A stretch of 64,000 nt of DNA from contig JADJTM010000001.1 of the NCBI GenBank assembly GCA_016711205.1, positions 248,001 through 312,000 of the forward strand. Reading direction: 5' to 3'. Position numbers and translations under genes: made by a program. This DNA is from Micropruina sp. (GTDB lineage Bacteria; Actinomycetota; Actinomycetes; Propionibacteriales; Propionibacteriaceae). This document shows, piece by piece, positions 47,438-56,342 of this stretch. How positions within the stretch are numbered: position 1 is the first letter of the stretch; each line of letters begins with the position of its first letter. The notes beneath the pieces are model-generated. The model was not told where the DNA came from. It did not search any database and saw only the letters and a list, made by a program, of their open reading frames with translations.

Positions 47438-48399
47438 GCCTGCCGCCCGAGCATGAGGGGTCCGAGCAACCCGAGTTGGCGATCGCGTCCACCGGGCTGA
47501 CCAAGCGCTTCGGCCGCCAGCAGGTGGTGGACGACCTCGCGCTCGCTGTGCCGTCCGGTTCGGTTTATGGGTTCATCGGCCCCAACGGCTCGGGCAAGAC
47601 CACCACGATCCGCATGCTGCTCGGACTGGTTCGCCCCGACTCCGGTTCGTGCGCCCTCTTCGGTAAGCCGATGCCGCAGGCTGCCGGCGGTGTGCTGCCG
47701 CGGGTCGGCGCCCTGGTCGAGGGCCCGGCGTTCCACCCGTACCTGTCCGGCACGGCCAACCTGCGCAGGCTGGACGCCGCCGACCCGTCCAGCGACTCGG
47801 CGACAGCGAGCGCCCGGATCGGTTCCGCGCTCGATCGGGTCGGCCTGCGCGCCGCCGCCGGCAAGCGGTATCGCGCCTACTCGCTCGGCATGCGGCAGCG
47901 GCTGGGTATCGCGGCCGCGCTGCTGCATCCGCGCGACCTGCTGGTGCTCGACGAACCCACCAACGGCCTCGATCCGCAGGGCACCCGCGAGGTGCGGCAC
48001 CTGGTCGCCGAACTCGCCGCCGAGGGCACCACCATCTTCGTGTCGAGCCACCTGCTCGTGGAGGTGGAGCAGCTGTGCAGCCACGTGGGCGTGATGCGCT
48101 CCGGCAGGCTGCTCACCCAGGGTCCGCTGGACGAGCTGCGCACCCTGACCGCGCCCCGGTTCCGGCTGCAGACCCCCGACCCGGCCGCCGCCCTCGGCGT
48201 GCTGGCCACGTTGGAGGTGCCGGACGCCGCCGCCGACGCGGACGCGGTGACCGGCACCCTGGCCGGACTGGAGCCAGAGCGAATCGTCGCGGCGCTGGTG
48301 GCCGCGGGGGTGGCCGTCCGATCGTTCACGCCGGTGACGGCGACGCTCGAGGACGCCTTCGTCGAGCTGACCGGGGAGGGCTTCGATGTCAGCGGCTGA
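47434..48399 (+). CDS. ABC transporter ATP-binding protein
   Basis: 321 aa from GTG 47434. Walker A GPNGSGKTT near residue 49, signature YSLGMRQRLG near 149, Walker B LLVLDEPTNGLDPQGT near 170 and H-loop SSHLL. After the ATPase domain comes a C-terminal extension of about 90 residues, as in CcmA/BcrA-type exporters. Coupled to the LolA-like gene before and overlapping the permease gene by 14 bases after. Confidence 0.9.
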   Translation: MSLPPEHEGSEQPELAIASTGLTKRFGRQQVVDDLALAVPSGSVYGFIGPNGSGKTTTIRMLLGLVRPDSGSCALFGKPMPQAAGGVLPRVGALVEGPAFHPYLSGTANLRRLDAADPSSDSATASARIGSALDRVGLRAAAGKRYRAYSLGMRQRLGIAAALLHPRDLLVLDEPTNGLDPQGTREVRHLVAELAAEGTTIFVSSHLLVEVEQLCSHVGVMRSGRLLTQGPLDELRTLTAPRFRLQTPDPAAALGVLATLEVPDAAADADAVTGTLAGLEPERIVAALVAAGVAVRSFTPVTATLEDAFVELTGEGFDVSG

Positions 48400-49240
48400 G
48401 AAGACCCGGGAGCGCCGCGTACACCGAAGCGGGCGGCTGTTCGCCTCCGAACTGGGGCTGATGTGTGGACGCCGCCGCAATCAGGTCGGGCTGGCAACCC
48501 TGTTCGCTCTGGTGGTGCTGGTCGGGGTGGCGCTCAAGGTGTCGGCTATGCGCCGTCCGGGCTCGCGGGGCGGCGACCTGGTGTCGGCCGTGGCCGGCAA
48601 CGGCATCTATCTGGGTTTCGCCGGGCTGACCATCGAGATCGCGCTGTTCCTGCCGCTGGCCGTCTCGGTGCTGGCGGGCGACGCGGTCGCGGGGGAGGCC
48701 AATCAGGGCACCCTGCGCTACCTGCTGCTGGCACCGGTGGGACGGTTGCGGCTGCTGGTCGTCAAGGCGGGCGCGCTGATCGTCGGCTCTGTGATCGGCG
48801 CAATGGTGGTGGCCGCCGGCGGGGTGTTGACCGGCGTGGTGTTGTTCGGGGCCGGCCCGCTGATCAGCCTGTCGGGCACCCAGCTGTCGGTAGCGGACGG
48901 TCTGTGGCGGCTGGCTCTGGCCGCACTGTACGTGGCCACCGGCCTGGCTGCCCTGGGCATGATCGGGCTGTTCATCTCTACGCTGACCGAGCAGCCCATC
49001 GCCGCCACGGTCGCCACCGCGATGGTGGGCACGCTGCTGTGGGTGCTCGATGCGGTGCCGCAACTCGACTGGCTGCACCCGTGGCTATTGGTCGACCGCT
49101 GGCCGGCGTTCGTCGACCTGCTGCGCGAACCCGTGTTCCTCGATCGCATCGTCGCCGGGCTCGGCATCAACGCCGCCTACGGCGCGGTGTTCTTCGCCCT
49201 GGCCTGGCTGCGCTTCCGCGGCAAGGACATCACCAGCTGA
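48386..49240 (+). CDS. ABC-2 type permease
   Basis: 284 aa with six hydrophobic segments. The motif GEANQGTLRYLLLAPVGRLRLLVVK near residue 105 is the cytoplasmic coupling loop typical of ABC-2 permeases. ATG 48386 overlaps the ATPase gene. The stop is followed after eight bases by a GGGGACGGTTCC core. Confidence 0.87.
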   Translation: MSAAEKTRERRVHRSGRLFASELGLMCGRRRNQVGLATLFALVVLVGVALKVSAMRRPGSRGGDLVSAVAGNGIYLGFAGLTIEIALFLPLAVSVLAGDAVAGEANQGTLRYLLLAPVGRLRLLVVKAGALIVGSVIGAMVVAAGGVLTGVVLFGAGPLISLSGTQLSVADGLWRLALAALYVATGLAALGMIGLFISTLTEQPIAATVATAMVGTLLWVLDAVPQLDWLHPWLLVDRWPAFVDLLREPVFLDRIVAGLGINAAYGAVFFALAWLRFRGKDITS

Positions 49241-49545
49241 CCGGTAATGGGGACGGTTCCTTTATCAGTCGCGAGCCAGCAAGCGCCAGCAAGCGCGGTC
49301 TGGGTAAGTACGGCTGCTGGACGGTGCGTCGCCCGTCGCCGAACTCTCCGCGAGTGCCCATCGGGCGGGGTGTTGAGACGCCGGGGCGACGGGGAAAGGA
49401 ACCGTCCCCAATATCGGTCGGCCAGGCGCGTCATGGGAAGCCGGGGCGACGGGGAAAGGAACCGTCCCCAATATCGGTCGGCCAGGCGCGTCATGGGAAG
49501 CCGGGGCGACGGAGAAAGGAACCGTCCCCATTACGCGCCGGGCGC
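49238..49545. repeat. GGGGACGGTTCC elements between convergent permease and korB genes
   Basis: One forward core (49249-49260), sense to the permease. Three reverse cores (49398, 49458, 49518), sense to korB. The reverse units 49381-49440 and 49441-49500 are identical over 60 bp; the third is partial and diverges after the core. Their flanks GCGACGGGG...CCGATATT give a weaker hairpin. No gene is seen in this gap. Confidence 0.85.
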
Positions 49546-49549
49546 AGCC

Positions 49550-50596
49550 TCAGCCCACCGTCCAGGTGTCGGAGCCGCTGATCAGACCCTGTAGCGCGCT
49601 CAGCCGCTCCTGCGGCTCGGGCATCCGCACCTGGTCGCGGATCTGGTCGTCGAAACTCGGCCGCTCCACCTGCCGGAAGATGCCGATCGGCGCCTGCTGC
49701 AGCACCCCGGTGTCGGTCAGCCGCGACAGCCCGAACGCCGGCGTCGGGTCCGCCGCGTGCGCGTCGTGCACCACCACCTGCGCCGGGTCGGCGTCCGCGG
49801 TGTCGACCACGCCGAACGTGCCGTCCGGACGACGCACGACCGACTGGGCGCCGTCGGTACCGAACGTGACGGGCTGGCCGTGCACCAGCCGGATCACCCC
49901 CGGCGCCTTGGGCCCCTTCAGTTCCAGGAACGCGTCGTCGTTGAAGATCGGGCAGTTCTGGTAGATCTCGACCAGCGAGGCGCCCCGGTGGCCGATCGCC
50001 GCGGTAAGCACCTCGGTCAGGTGCGCCCGGTCCGAGTCGATGGTGCGCGCCACGAAGCTCGCCTCGGCCCCCAACGCCAGCGAGATCGGGTTGAACGGGT
50101 GATCGACCGAGCCCGAGGGTGTCGACTTGGTCACCTTGCCCAGCTCGGACGTAGGCGAGTACTGACCCTTGGTCAGCCCGTAGATGCGGTTGTTGAACAG
50201 CATGATGGTGATGTTCACGTTGCGTCGCAGCGAGTGGATCAGGTGGTTGCCGCCGATGCTGAGCGCGTCGCCGTCACCGGTGATCACCCACACCGCCAGA
50301 TCCGGACGGGCGGTGGCCACGCCCGTCGCGATCGCCGGGGCCCGGCCATGGATCGAGTGCATGCCGTAGCTGTCCACGTAGTAGGGGAACCGCGACGAAC
50401 AGCCGATGCCCGAGACGATCACGGTGTTCTCACGGCGGATGCCGAGCTGCGGCATCAGCCCCTGAAAGGCCGCCAGCACGGCGTAGTCGCCGCAGCCGGG
50501 GCACCAGCGCACCTCTTGGTCGCTGGTGAAGTCCTTGCGGTTCAGCGGCGTGAGGGCGAGCGGAACGCCGGCCAGCCCGGGCGACGTGGTGGTCAT
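49550..50596 (-). CDS. korB: 2-Oxoglutarate:ferredoxin oxidoreductase beta subunit
   Basis: 348 aa. TPP-binding beta subunit: VRWCPGCGDYAVL near residue 30 (CxxC), the Mg-TPP motif ITGDGDALSIGGNH near 105 and IMLFNNRIYGLTKGQYSPTS. With KorA it converts 2-oxoglutarate to succinyl-CoA with ferredoxin, common in actinobacteria. Four-base overlap with korA. The stop is followed after 20 bases by a sense GGGGACGGTTCC element. Confidence 0.93.
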   Translation of the reverse strand: MTTTSPGLAGVPLALTPLNRKDFTSDQEVRWCPGCGDYAVLAAFQGLMPQLGIRRENTVIVSGIGCSSRFPYYVDSYGMHSIHGRAPAIATGVATARPDLAVWVITGDGDALSIGGNHLIHSLRRNVNITIMLFNNRIYGLTKGQYSPTSELGKVTKSTPSGSVDHPFNPISLALGAEASFVARTIDSDRAHLTEVLTAAIGHRGASLVEIYQNCPIFNDDAFLELKGPKAPGVIRLVHGQPVTFGTDGAQSVVRRPDGTFGVVDTADADPAQVVVHDAHAADPTPAFGLSRLTDTGVLQQAPIGIFRQVERPSFDDQIRDQVRMPEPQERLSALQGLISGSDTWTVG

Positions 50597-52461
50597 CGGC
50601 CCTCCTTCTCAGCGATGTGGGTCTTCTCGTCGATGATGGCGATCAGGTCCTCGGCCAGCTCCGACAGCGAGATCGGCAGGCCCCGGACCCGCGAGTAGCT
50701 CTCGCAGTCGACCAGGTACTTGGCGCGCAGCATGGTGGCCAACTGGCCCAGGTTCATCTCGGGCACGATCACCCGGTCGTAGGCCCGCAGGATCGCACCC
50801 AGGTCGGACGGCAGCGGGTTCAGGTGCCGCAGGTGCACCGTGGCCACCGCCCGTCCGCTCAACCGGACGCGGCGCGCGGCCGCCGAGATGGGACCGTACG
50901 TCGACCCCCAGCCGACCACCAGCACCTTGGCGTGGCCGGACGGATCCTCCACGACCAGCGGCGGCAGTTCGTCGGCGATGCCGTCGATCTTGGCCTGCCG
51001 CAGCCGCACCATGTGTTCGTGGTTGTCGGGGTCGTAGCTGACGTTGCCGGTGCCGGCCGCCTTCTCGATGCCGCCGATCCGGTGTTCGAGCCCTGGTGTT
51101 CCGGGCACCGCCAGCGGCCGGGCCAGCCTGGCGTCGCGGGCATAGGGCAGGAACGGGCCCTCGGCCGGCGGCTCGGTGACGAAACCGGGGTCGATGGCCG
51201 GCAGGTCGTCCAGGTTCGGCACCGCCCACGGCTCGGCGCCGTTGCCCAGGTACCCGTCCGACAGCAGGATCACCGGGGTTCGGTAGGTCAGCGCGACCCG
51301 GACGGCCTCCACGGCCGCATCGAAGCAGTCGCCCGGCGACTGGGCGGCGATCACCGGCAGCGGGGCCTCGCCGTGCCGCCCGTACACAGCCTGCAACAGG
51401 TCGGCCTGCTCGGTCTTGGTCGGCATGCCGGTGGCCGGCCCGGCGCGCTGCACGTCACAGATCACCAGCGGCAACTCGAGCATCACCGCCAGCGAGATGG
51501 TCTCCATCTTCAGCGCCATGCCCGGCCCGGACGTGCTGGTGACGCCCAGCGCGCCCGCGTACGAGGCCCCCAGCGCGATGCCGACGGCCGCAATCTCGTC
51601 CTCGGCCTGCAGGGTGATCACGCCGTGGTCCTTAGCGCGGCTCAGAATGTGCAACACATCGGACGCCGGCGTGATCGGGTAGGCGCCGAGGAACAGCTGC
51701 AGCCCCGCCTTGGCCGCCCCCGCCATCAGGCCATAAGCCAGGGCGGTGTTGCCGGTGATCTGCCGGTAGGTGCCCTGCGGCATCGGAGCGGGCGCGATCT
51801 GGTAGCGGGCGGTGAACACCTCGGTGGTCTCACCGAAGGCGTAGCCGGCCTTGAACGCCGCCACGTTGGCGTCGCGGATCGCGGGCTTGCCGGCGAACTT
51901 GCGGGCCAGAAAGTCGAGCGTGCCCTGCGCGGGACGGCTGTACAGCCAGGTCAGCAGGCCGAGGGCGAACATGTTCTTGGTGCGCCCGGCGTCCTTGCGG
52001 CCCAGCCCGAAACCGGCCACCGCACCGACCGCCAGCCCGGTCAGGTCGAAGGCGTGCACCTCGTAGGCGTCCAGTGAGCCGTCCTCCAACGGGTTGGACG
52101 AGTACCCGACCTTGGCCAGGTTGCGGGTGGTGAAGTCGGCGGTGTCGGCCAGGATCACCGCTCCGCGCGGCAGGTCGTGCAAGTTGGCCATGAGTGCGGC
52201 CGGATTCATCGTGACCAGCACGTCCGGACGATCGCCGGGGGTGCGAATGTCGAAGTCGGCGAAATGCACCTGAAAGCTGGACACGCCGGCGACGGTGCCC
52301 TGCGGCGCGCGAATCTCGGCCGGAAAGTTCGGCAGGGTGGAGAAGTCGTTGCCCAGCTGGGCGGTGTCGGAGGTGAACCGGTCACCGGTCAGCTGCATGC
52401 CGTCGCCGGAGTCGCCGGCGAATCGGATCACGACCCGGTCGACGTTGCGAACCTCGCTCAT
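50593..52461 (-). CDS. korA: 2-Oxoglutarate:ferredoxin oxidoreductase alpha subunit (gamma-alpha fusion)
   Basis: 622 aa from ATG 52461, GGAGG about 11 bases upstream. The N-terminal gamma domain starts VIRFAGDSGDGMQLTGDRF. The alpha domain has AYPITPASDVLH near 240, EDEIAAVGIALGASYAGA and TSTSGPGMALKMETI. The C-terminus LRHLNPLPSDLGAILRAYDRVIVPEMN is typical. A probable -10 TAAACT lies at 52500-52505. An upstream TTG-type extension to 52530 was not used. Confidence 0.93.
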   Translation of the reverse strand: MSEVRNVDRVVIRFAGDSGDGMQLTGDRFTSDTAQLGNDFSTLPNFPAEIRAPQGTVAGVSSFQVHFADFDIRTPGDRPDVLVTMNPAALMANLHDLPRGAVILADTADFTTRNLAKVGYSSNPLEDGSLDAYEVHAFDLTGLAVGAVAGFGLGRKDAGRTKNMFALGLLTWLYSRPAQGTLDFLARKFAGKPAIRDANVAAFKAGYAFGETTEVFTARYQIAPAPMPQGTYRQITGNTALAYGLMAGAAKAGLQLFLGAYPITPASDVLHILSRAKDHGVITLQAEDEIAAVGIALGASYAGALGVTSTSGPGMALKMETISLAVMLELPLVICDVQRAGPATGMPTKTEQADLLQAVYGRHGEAPLPVIAAQSPGDCFDAAVEAVRVALTYRTPVILLSDGYLGNGAEPWAVPNLDDLPAIDPGFVTEPPAEGPFLPYARDARLARPLAVPGTPGLEHRIGGIEKAAGTGNVSYDPDNHEHMVRLRQAKIDGIADELPPLVVEDPSGHAKVLVVGWGSTYGPISAAARRVRLSGRAVATVHLRHLNPLPSDLGAILRAYDRVIVPEMNLGQLATMLRAKYLVDCESYSRVRGLPISLSELAEDLIAIIDEKTHIAEKEGR

Positions 52462-52499
52462 GCGGGTTGCGCCCTCCTTCGATTGTGGCAACGCGAGGG

Positions 52500-52528
52500 A
52501 GTTTAGCTTCTGGTGGAGCACGTCAGTC
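52500..52528 (-). promoter_or_regulatory. Possible korAB promoter
   Basis: TAAACT (minus strand) fits TAnnnT, with a weak GACTGA-like -35 about 17 bases upstream at the end of the chelatase gene. It would give a leader of about 30 nt before the korA ATG. The -35 match is poor. Confidence 0.3.
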
Positions 52529-53233
52529 ATTCACGGCTTTCGGTCGGGTCGCGGACAGGGTTTGGTCGAGCGCGGCTTGCCGCCGCTGCACGATCAACTC
52601 GATCAGCAGCGGGTGGACGCCGATCGGCCGGCTCACCGCGTCGGCGCCGGCCCGGGCGAGTTGTGCGCTGAAACGTCCGGGCGCCAGCAGGTAGGACGCG
52701 ACCGCCACCCGTGCGTGCCCGGCGGCCCGCAGTTCCGCCACCGCCTCGGGCACGGTCGGCGAGGCTGCGGTGACGTAGCCCGCCAGCGCCGGACGCCGCA
52801 GCGCCCGGCCCAGCGCGATCGTCGCGGCTCGCACCTCGGCCAGCGCCCGGGCCCGCAGCGACCCGGCGCTGCCCAGCACCACCGCATCGAAGTCGCCGAC
52901 CTCGGCCAGCCGGTCGAGGACGGCGGGCAGCACGTCCGCGCCGATCAGCGGGGTGGCGGTGGCGCGTCCGCCGGCCGCGGCGATCGCCGCCGGAATATCG
53001 GAGGTGACGTGGTACCCGCTGGTCAGGAACACCGGCACCACGACCGCTTCGCCCAGCGAGCGCAGGGTGTCGGTGAGGGTGGGGGTGTGAATGTCGACCC
53101 AGCCCAGGTGCGTCTCGACGTCCAGTCGCTCGGCGACGGCCCGCCCGAGCGCCTCGGACGTCGCGGTGCCCTCGGCGCTGCGGGTGCCGTGCACCGCCAG
53201 CACCAGGGGGCGCGTGGCCCGGGGACGCCTCAT
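52523..53233 (-). CDS. Sirohydrochlorin chelatase-like protein (CbiX family)
   Basis: 236 aa. CbiX-type fold: LVLAVHGTRSAEG at the N-terminus contributes the metal-binding His and VVVPVFLTSGYHVTSDIP near residue 65 the second. Two similar halves are present, as in long CbiX. It inserts iron or cobalt into sirohydrochlorin. Its ATG shares a base with the cysN stop (TGATG), so it belongs to the sulfate operon and most likely makes siroheme for the sulfite reductase at 56.3 kb. Confidence 0.85.
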   Translation of the reverse strand: MRRPRATRPLVLAVHGTRSAEGTATSEALGRAVAERLDVETHLGWVDIHTPTLTDTLRSLGEAVVVPVFLTSGYHVTSDIPAAIAAAGGRATATPLIGADVLPAVLDRLAEVGDFDAVVLGSAGSLRARALAEVRAATIALGRALRRPALAGYVTAASPTVPEAVAELRAAGHARVAVASYLLAPGRFSAQLARAGADAVSRPIGVHPLLIELIVQRRQAALDQTLSATRPKAVND

Positions 53234-54576
53234 CAGATCGACCAGTTCAGGGTCTCGGCCTCGAAGTCGTCGATGGCCGGCCCCGGACGGATCATGCCGG
53301 CCGCCAGCGTGCTGCCCATCTGCGGGTCGACCAGCAGGAACGCACCGGTGCGGCGCGACGTGCCGTAGTCCTCGGCCACGATCGGGGCCGCGAGCCGAAT
53401 GGTCACCCGGCCGATGTCGTTCAGGGTCAGCGCCTCGGCCTCGACCGGCCCCAGCGTGTCCAGGTCGAGCCGGCCCTTGATCTCTTTGACGATGCCCTGC
53501 ACGGTGCGGGTGGTGTGCTTGAGCAGCACCCGCGAGCCGGGCCGCAGTGCCTGATCAGAGAGCCAGCAGACCAGCCCGTCGACCTCGCAGGTGGGGGTCG
53601 GGGCGTCCACCGCACCGGCGATCAACTCGCCACGGGTGATGTCGACCTCGTCGGCCAGCCGCAGCGTCACCGACATCGGCGCGAACGCCTCACTCAGCTC
53701 GGCGCCGGCGTCGTCGATGCCGGCCACGGTGGTGCGCCGGCCCAGCGGCAGCACGGTGACCCGGTCGCCGACCCGCACCACACCGGAGGCGATCTGCCCG
53801 GCGTAGCCGCGGTACTCGGCGTACTGCGGGTCGAGCGCCGCCGCCTGCGGACGAATGGTCAGCTGCACCGGAAACCGGAACGGCTCGGCCTCGACCGGGG
53901 TGCCGGACGGCAGCGCCTCCAGCAACTCGAGCATGCTGGGGCCGTCGTACCAGGGGGTCCGCTCGGAGCGGTCGACGATGTTGTCGCCGAGCAGCGCCGA
54001 GACCGGCACGCACCGGACGTCCTCGATGCCGAGCCCCGCCGCCACCTCGGCGATCTCGGCCGCCACCGCGTCGAACCGGGCCAGGTCGAAGTCGACCAGG
54101 TCGATCTTGTTGACCGCGAACACCAGGTGCGGCACCCGCAGCAGGGCGGCCACGGCCAGGTGCCGCCGGGTCTGTTCGAGCACGCCCTTGCGCACGTCGA
54201 CCAGCAGCACCAGCACGTCTGCGGTGGACGAGCCGGTGACCGTGTTGCGGGTGTACTGGACGTGCCCGGGGCAGTCGGCCAGCACGAACGTGCGTTTGGC
54301 GGTGGCGAAGTAGCGGTAGGCCACGTCGATGGTGATGCCCTGCTCACGCTCGGCGCGCAGGCCATCGGTGAGCAGCGCCAGGTCGACGATGCCCAGCCCC
54401 TTCTCTTTGCTGACCCGCTCGACGGCGGCCAACTGGTCGGTGAGCACCGACTTGGAGTCGTGCAGCAGGCGTCCGACCAGGGTGGACTTGCCGTCGTCCA
54501 CGCTGCCGGCGGTGGCCATCCGCAGCAGGGTGCCGGTGGTGTCGGTGCTGCTGATGTCGGTCAGGGTGGCGCTCAT
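53233..54576 (-). CDS. cysN: Sulfate adenylyltransferase large subunit CysN
   Basis: 447 aa from ATG 54576. EF-Tu-like GTPase: P-loop ATAGSVDDGKSTLVGRLL near 20, DCPGHVQYTRN near 100 and NKIDLVD near 155. There is no APS-kinase (CysC) domain at the C-terminus. It drives synthesis of APS with CysD. ATGA overlap with cysD. Confidence 0.94.
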   Translation of the reverse strand: MSATLTDISSTDTTGTLLRMATAGSVDDGKSTLVGRLLHDSKSVLTDQLAAVERVSKEKGLGIVDLALLTDGLRAEREQGITIDVAYRYFATAKRTFVLADCPGHVQYTRNTVTGSSTADVLVLLVDVRKGVLEQTRRHLAVAALLRVPHLVFAVNKIDLVDFDLARFDAVAAEIAEVAAGLGIEDVRCVPVSALLGDNIVDRSERTPWYDGPSMLELLEALPSGTPVEAEPFRFPVQLTIRPQAAALDPQYAEYRGYAGQIASGVVRVGDRVTVLPLGRRTTVAGIDDAGAELSEAFAPMSVTLRLADEVDITRGELIAGAVDAPTPTCEVDGLVCWLSDQALRPGSRVLLKHTTRTVQGIVKEIKGRLDLDTLGPVEAEALTLNDIGRVTIRLAAPIVAEDYGTSRRTGAFLLVDPQMGSTLAAGMIRPGPAIDDFEAETLNWSI

Positions 54577-56342
54577 CAGAAGTAGCCCTCCTTCTTGCGG
54601 TCCTCCATGGCGGCCTCGGTCAGCCGGTCGTCGGCGCGGGTGGCGCCGCGTTCGGTGATCCGGGTCGCGGCCACCTCGGCGAGCACGTCGGCCACGCCGG
54701 CCGCGTCCGATTCGACGGCACCGGTGCACGACATGTCGCCCACCGTCCGGTACCGGACGGTGCGCGTGACGATCTGCTCGGACGGCTTGGGCTGGGAGTA
54801 TTCGCCGACCGCGAGCAGCATGCCGTCGCGCTCGAACACCGCACGCTGATGCGCGTAGTACAGCTCGGGCAGCTCGATGGCCTCAGCCTCGATGTAGCGC
54901 CAGACGTCCAACTCGGTCCAGTTGCTGAGCGGGAACACCCGGACGTGCTCGCCGGGCCGGTGCCGCGGGTTGTACAGGTTCCACAGCTCCGGACGCTGGT
55001 TGCGCGGGTCCCACTGCCCGAACTCGTCGCGCAGGCTGACCACGCGCTCCTTGGCGCGGGCCTTCTCTTCGTCGCGCCGGCCGCCGCCGAACACCGCGTC
55101 GAAGCGGCCCTCGGCGATGGCGTCCAGCAACGGCTGGGTCTGCAGCGGGTTGCGGGTGCCGTCGGCGCGCTCGAGCAGGCGTCCGTCGTCGATGTAGTCC
55201 TGCACCTTCGTCACGATCAGCCGGACTCCCCGGCGCTCGACCTCGGCGTCGCGGTAGGCGAGCACCTCGGGGAAGTTGTGGCCGGTGTCGACGTGCAGCA
55301 GCGGGAACGGCACCGGCGCGGGCCAGAAGGCCTTGGCCGCCAGGTGCAGCATCACCACGGAGTCCTTGCCGCCCGAGAACAGCAGCACCGGACGCTCCAG
55401 CTCGCTGACCGCCTCGCGGATGATGTGGATCGCCTCGGACTCGAGCTCCTTGAGCTGCGAGAGCCGCCGGCCGCGGGCGGAGCCTCCCTCGCTGGTCGAG
55501 CTTGTCGAGACCTCGGCCAGCGGGGTCTCGGCACGCTCGACCACCGGCTCGGACGGGCTCAGGCTCACGTTCTGTAGTGCGCTCACGAAGGTGGTCTCCA
55601 CGGGGGTGATGGTCTGATCGGAGGAGTTGTGCAGCCCGCATTCGGTCTTGGCCAGCCCGGCCCAGCGGCCGGCCCGGGGGTCCTCGCCCGGCGCCACCGC
55701 ACGGGTGCACGGCGCGCACCCGATGGACGGGTAGCCCTGGGTGAGCAGCGGGTTGACCGGCACCTGGTGGGTGACGGCGTAGTCGAGCAGCTCGTCGAAA
55801 CTCCAGGCGGCGATCGGGTTGATCTTCACCAGCTGGTGCGCCTCGTCCCACTCGATCAGGGGCGTGTGGGCGCGCAGCACGTTGTCCTCGCGGCGAACCC
55901 CGGTCACCCAGGCCTCGTAGCCGGCCAGGGTGGCGTTGATCGGGTCGACCTTGCGCAGCTGGCAGCAAAGGCTCGGGTCGCGCTCATGCAGCCTGGCCCC
56001 GTACTGGGCGTCCTGCTCGGCGACGCTCAGCGTGGGTAGCACGTCCACGATGGTCACCGCGGCGGCGCGGGCCAACGCGTCCCTGGTCTCGATGGTCTCG
56101 GCGAAGTGGTAGCCGGTCTGCAGAAACAGCACGTCCACCCCCGGCAGGTGCGCGGCGATCAGGTGGGGCACCACCGTGTCGCCGGCCATCGAACAGGCCA
56201 CCGCGACCCGTCCGGCGAAGTGCTGGGCGGTCCAGGCGGCCACGTCGTCGGCGCTCCAATCGGCGCAGACCTGCTGAGCCTGCGTGACCAGTGCCTTGAG
56301 TTCGGCGGCGCTGCGCCGCAGGTCCGTCGTCACGCTCGTCAT
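54576..56342 (-). CDS. cysHD: CysH-CysD fusion: APS reductase and sulfate adenylyltransferase small subunit in one ORF
   Basis: 588 codons without a stop. Residues 1-240 are an assimilatory APS reductase: CCQLRKVDP near 127 and GCAPCTRA...TECGLH near 213-240 give the [4Fe-4S] CC...CxxC set. Residues about 285-588 are CysD: LSQLKELESEAIHIIREAV, PP-loop LLFSGGKDSVVMLH, and GGGRRDEEKARAKER. The linker includes a GGTCGAG repeat (ERAETPLAEVSTSSTSEG). A GTG at 55586 (VSALQNVSL) with GGAG nine bases upstream could start a separate CysD of 336 aa. Fused order H-D would be unusual. Both enzymes are complete. Confidence 0.9.
   Translation of the reverse strand: MTSVTTDLRRSAAELKALVTQAQQVCADWSADDVAAWTAQHFAGRVAVACSMAGDTVVPHLIAAHLPGVDVLFLQTGYHFAETIETRDALARAAAVTIVDVLPTLSVAEQDAQYGARLHERDPSLCCQLRKVDPINATLAGYEAWVTGVRREDNVLRAHTPLIEWDEAHQLVKINPIAAWSFDELLDYAVTHQVPVNPLLTQGYPSIGCAPCTRAVAPGEDPRAGRWAGLAKTECGLHNSSDQTITPVETTFVSALQNVSLSPSEPVVERAETPLAEVSTSSTSEGGSARGRRLSQLKELESEAIHIIREAVSELERPVLLFSGGKDSVVMLHLAAKAFWPAPVPFPLLHVDTGHNFPEVLAYRDAEVERRGVRLIVTKVQDYIDDGRLLERADGTRNPLQTQPLLDAIAEGRFDAVFGGGRRDEEKARAKERVVSLRDEFGQWDPRNQRPELWNLYNPRHRPGEHVRVFPLSNWTELDVWRYIEAEAIELPELYYAHQRAVFERDGMLLAVGEYSQPKPSEQIVTRTVRYRTVGDMSCTGAVESDAAGVADVLAEVAATRITERGATRADDRLTEAAMEDRKKEGYF
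55485..55545. repeat. GGTCGAG-family repeat in the cysH-cysD linker
   Basis: CTGGTCGAGCTTGTCGAGACC followed by an inverted GGTCTCGGCACGCTCGACC. Read on the gene strand it gives ERAETPLAEVSTSSTSE. It resembles the menF and 16.2-kb copies. The frame stays open through it. Confidence 0.7.
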
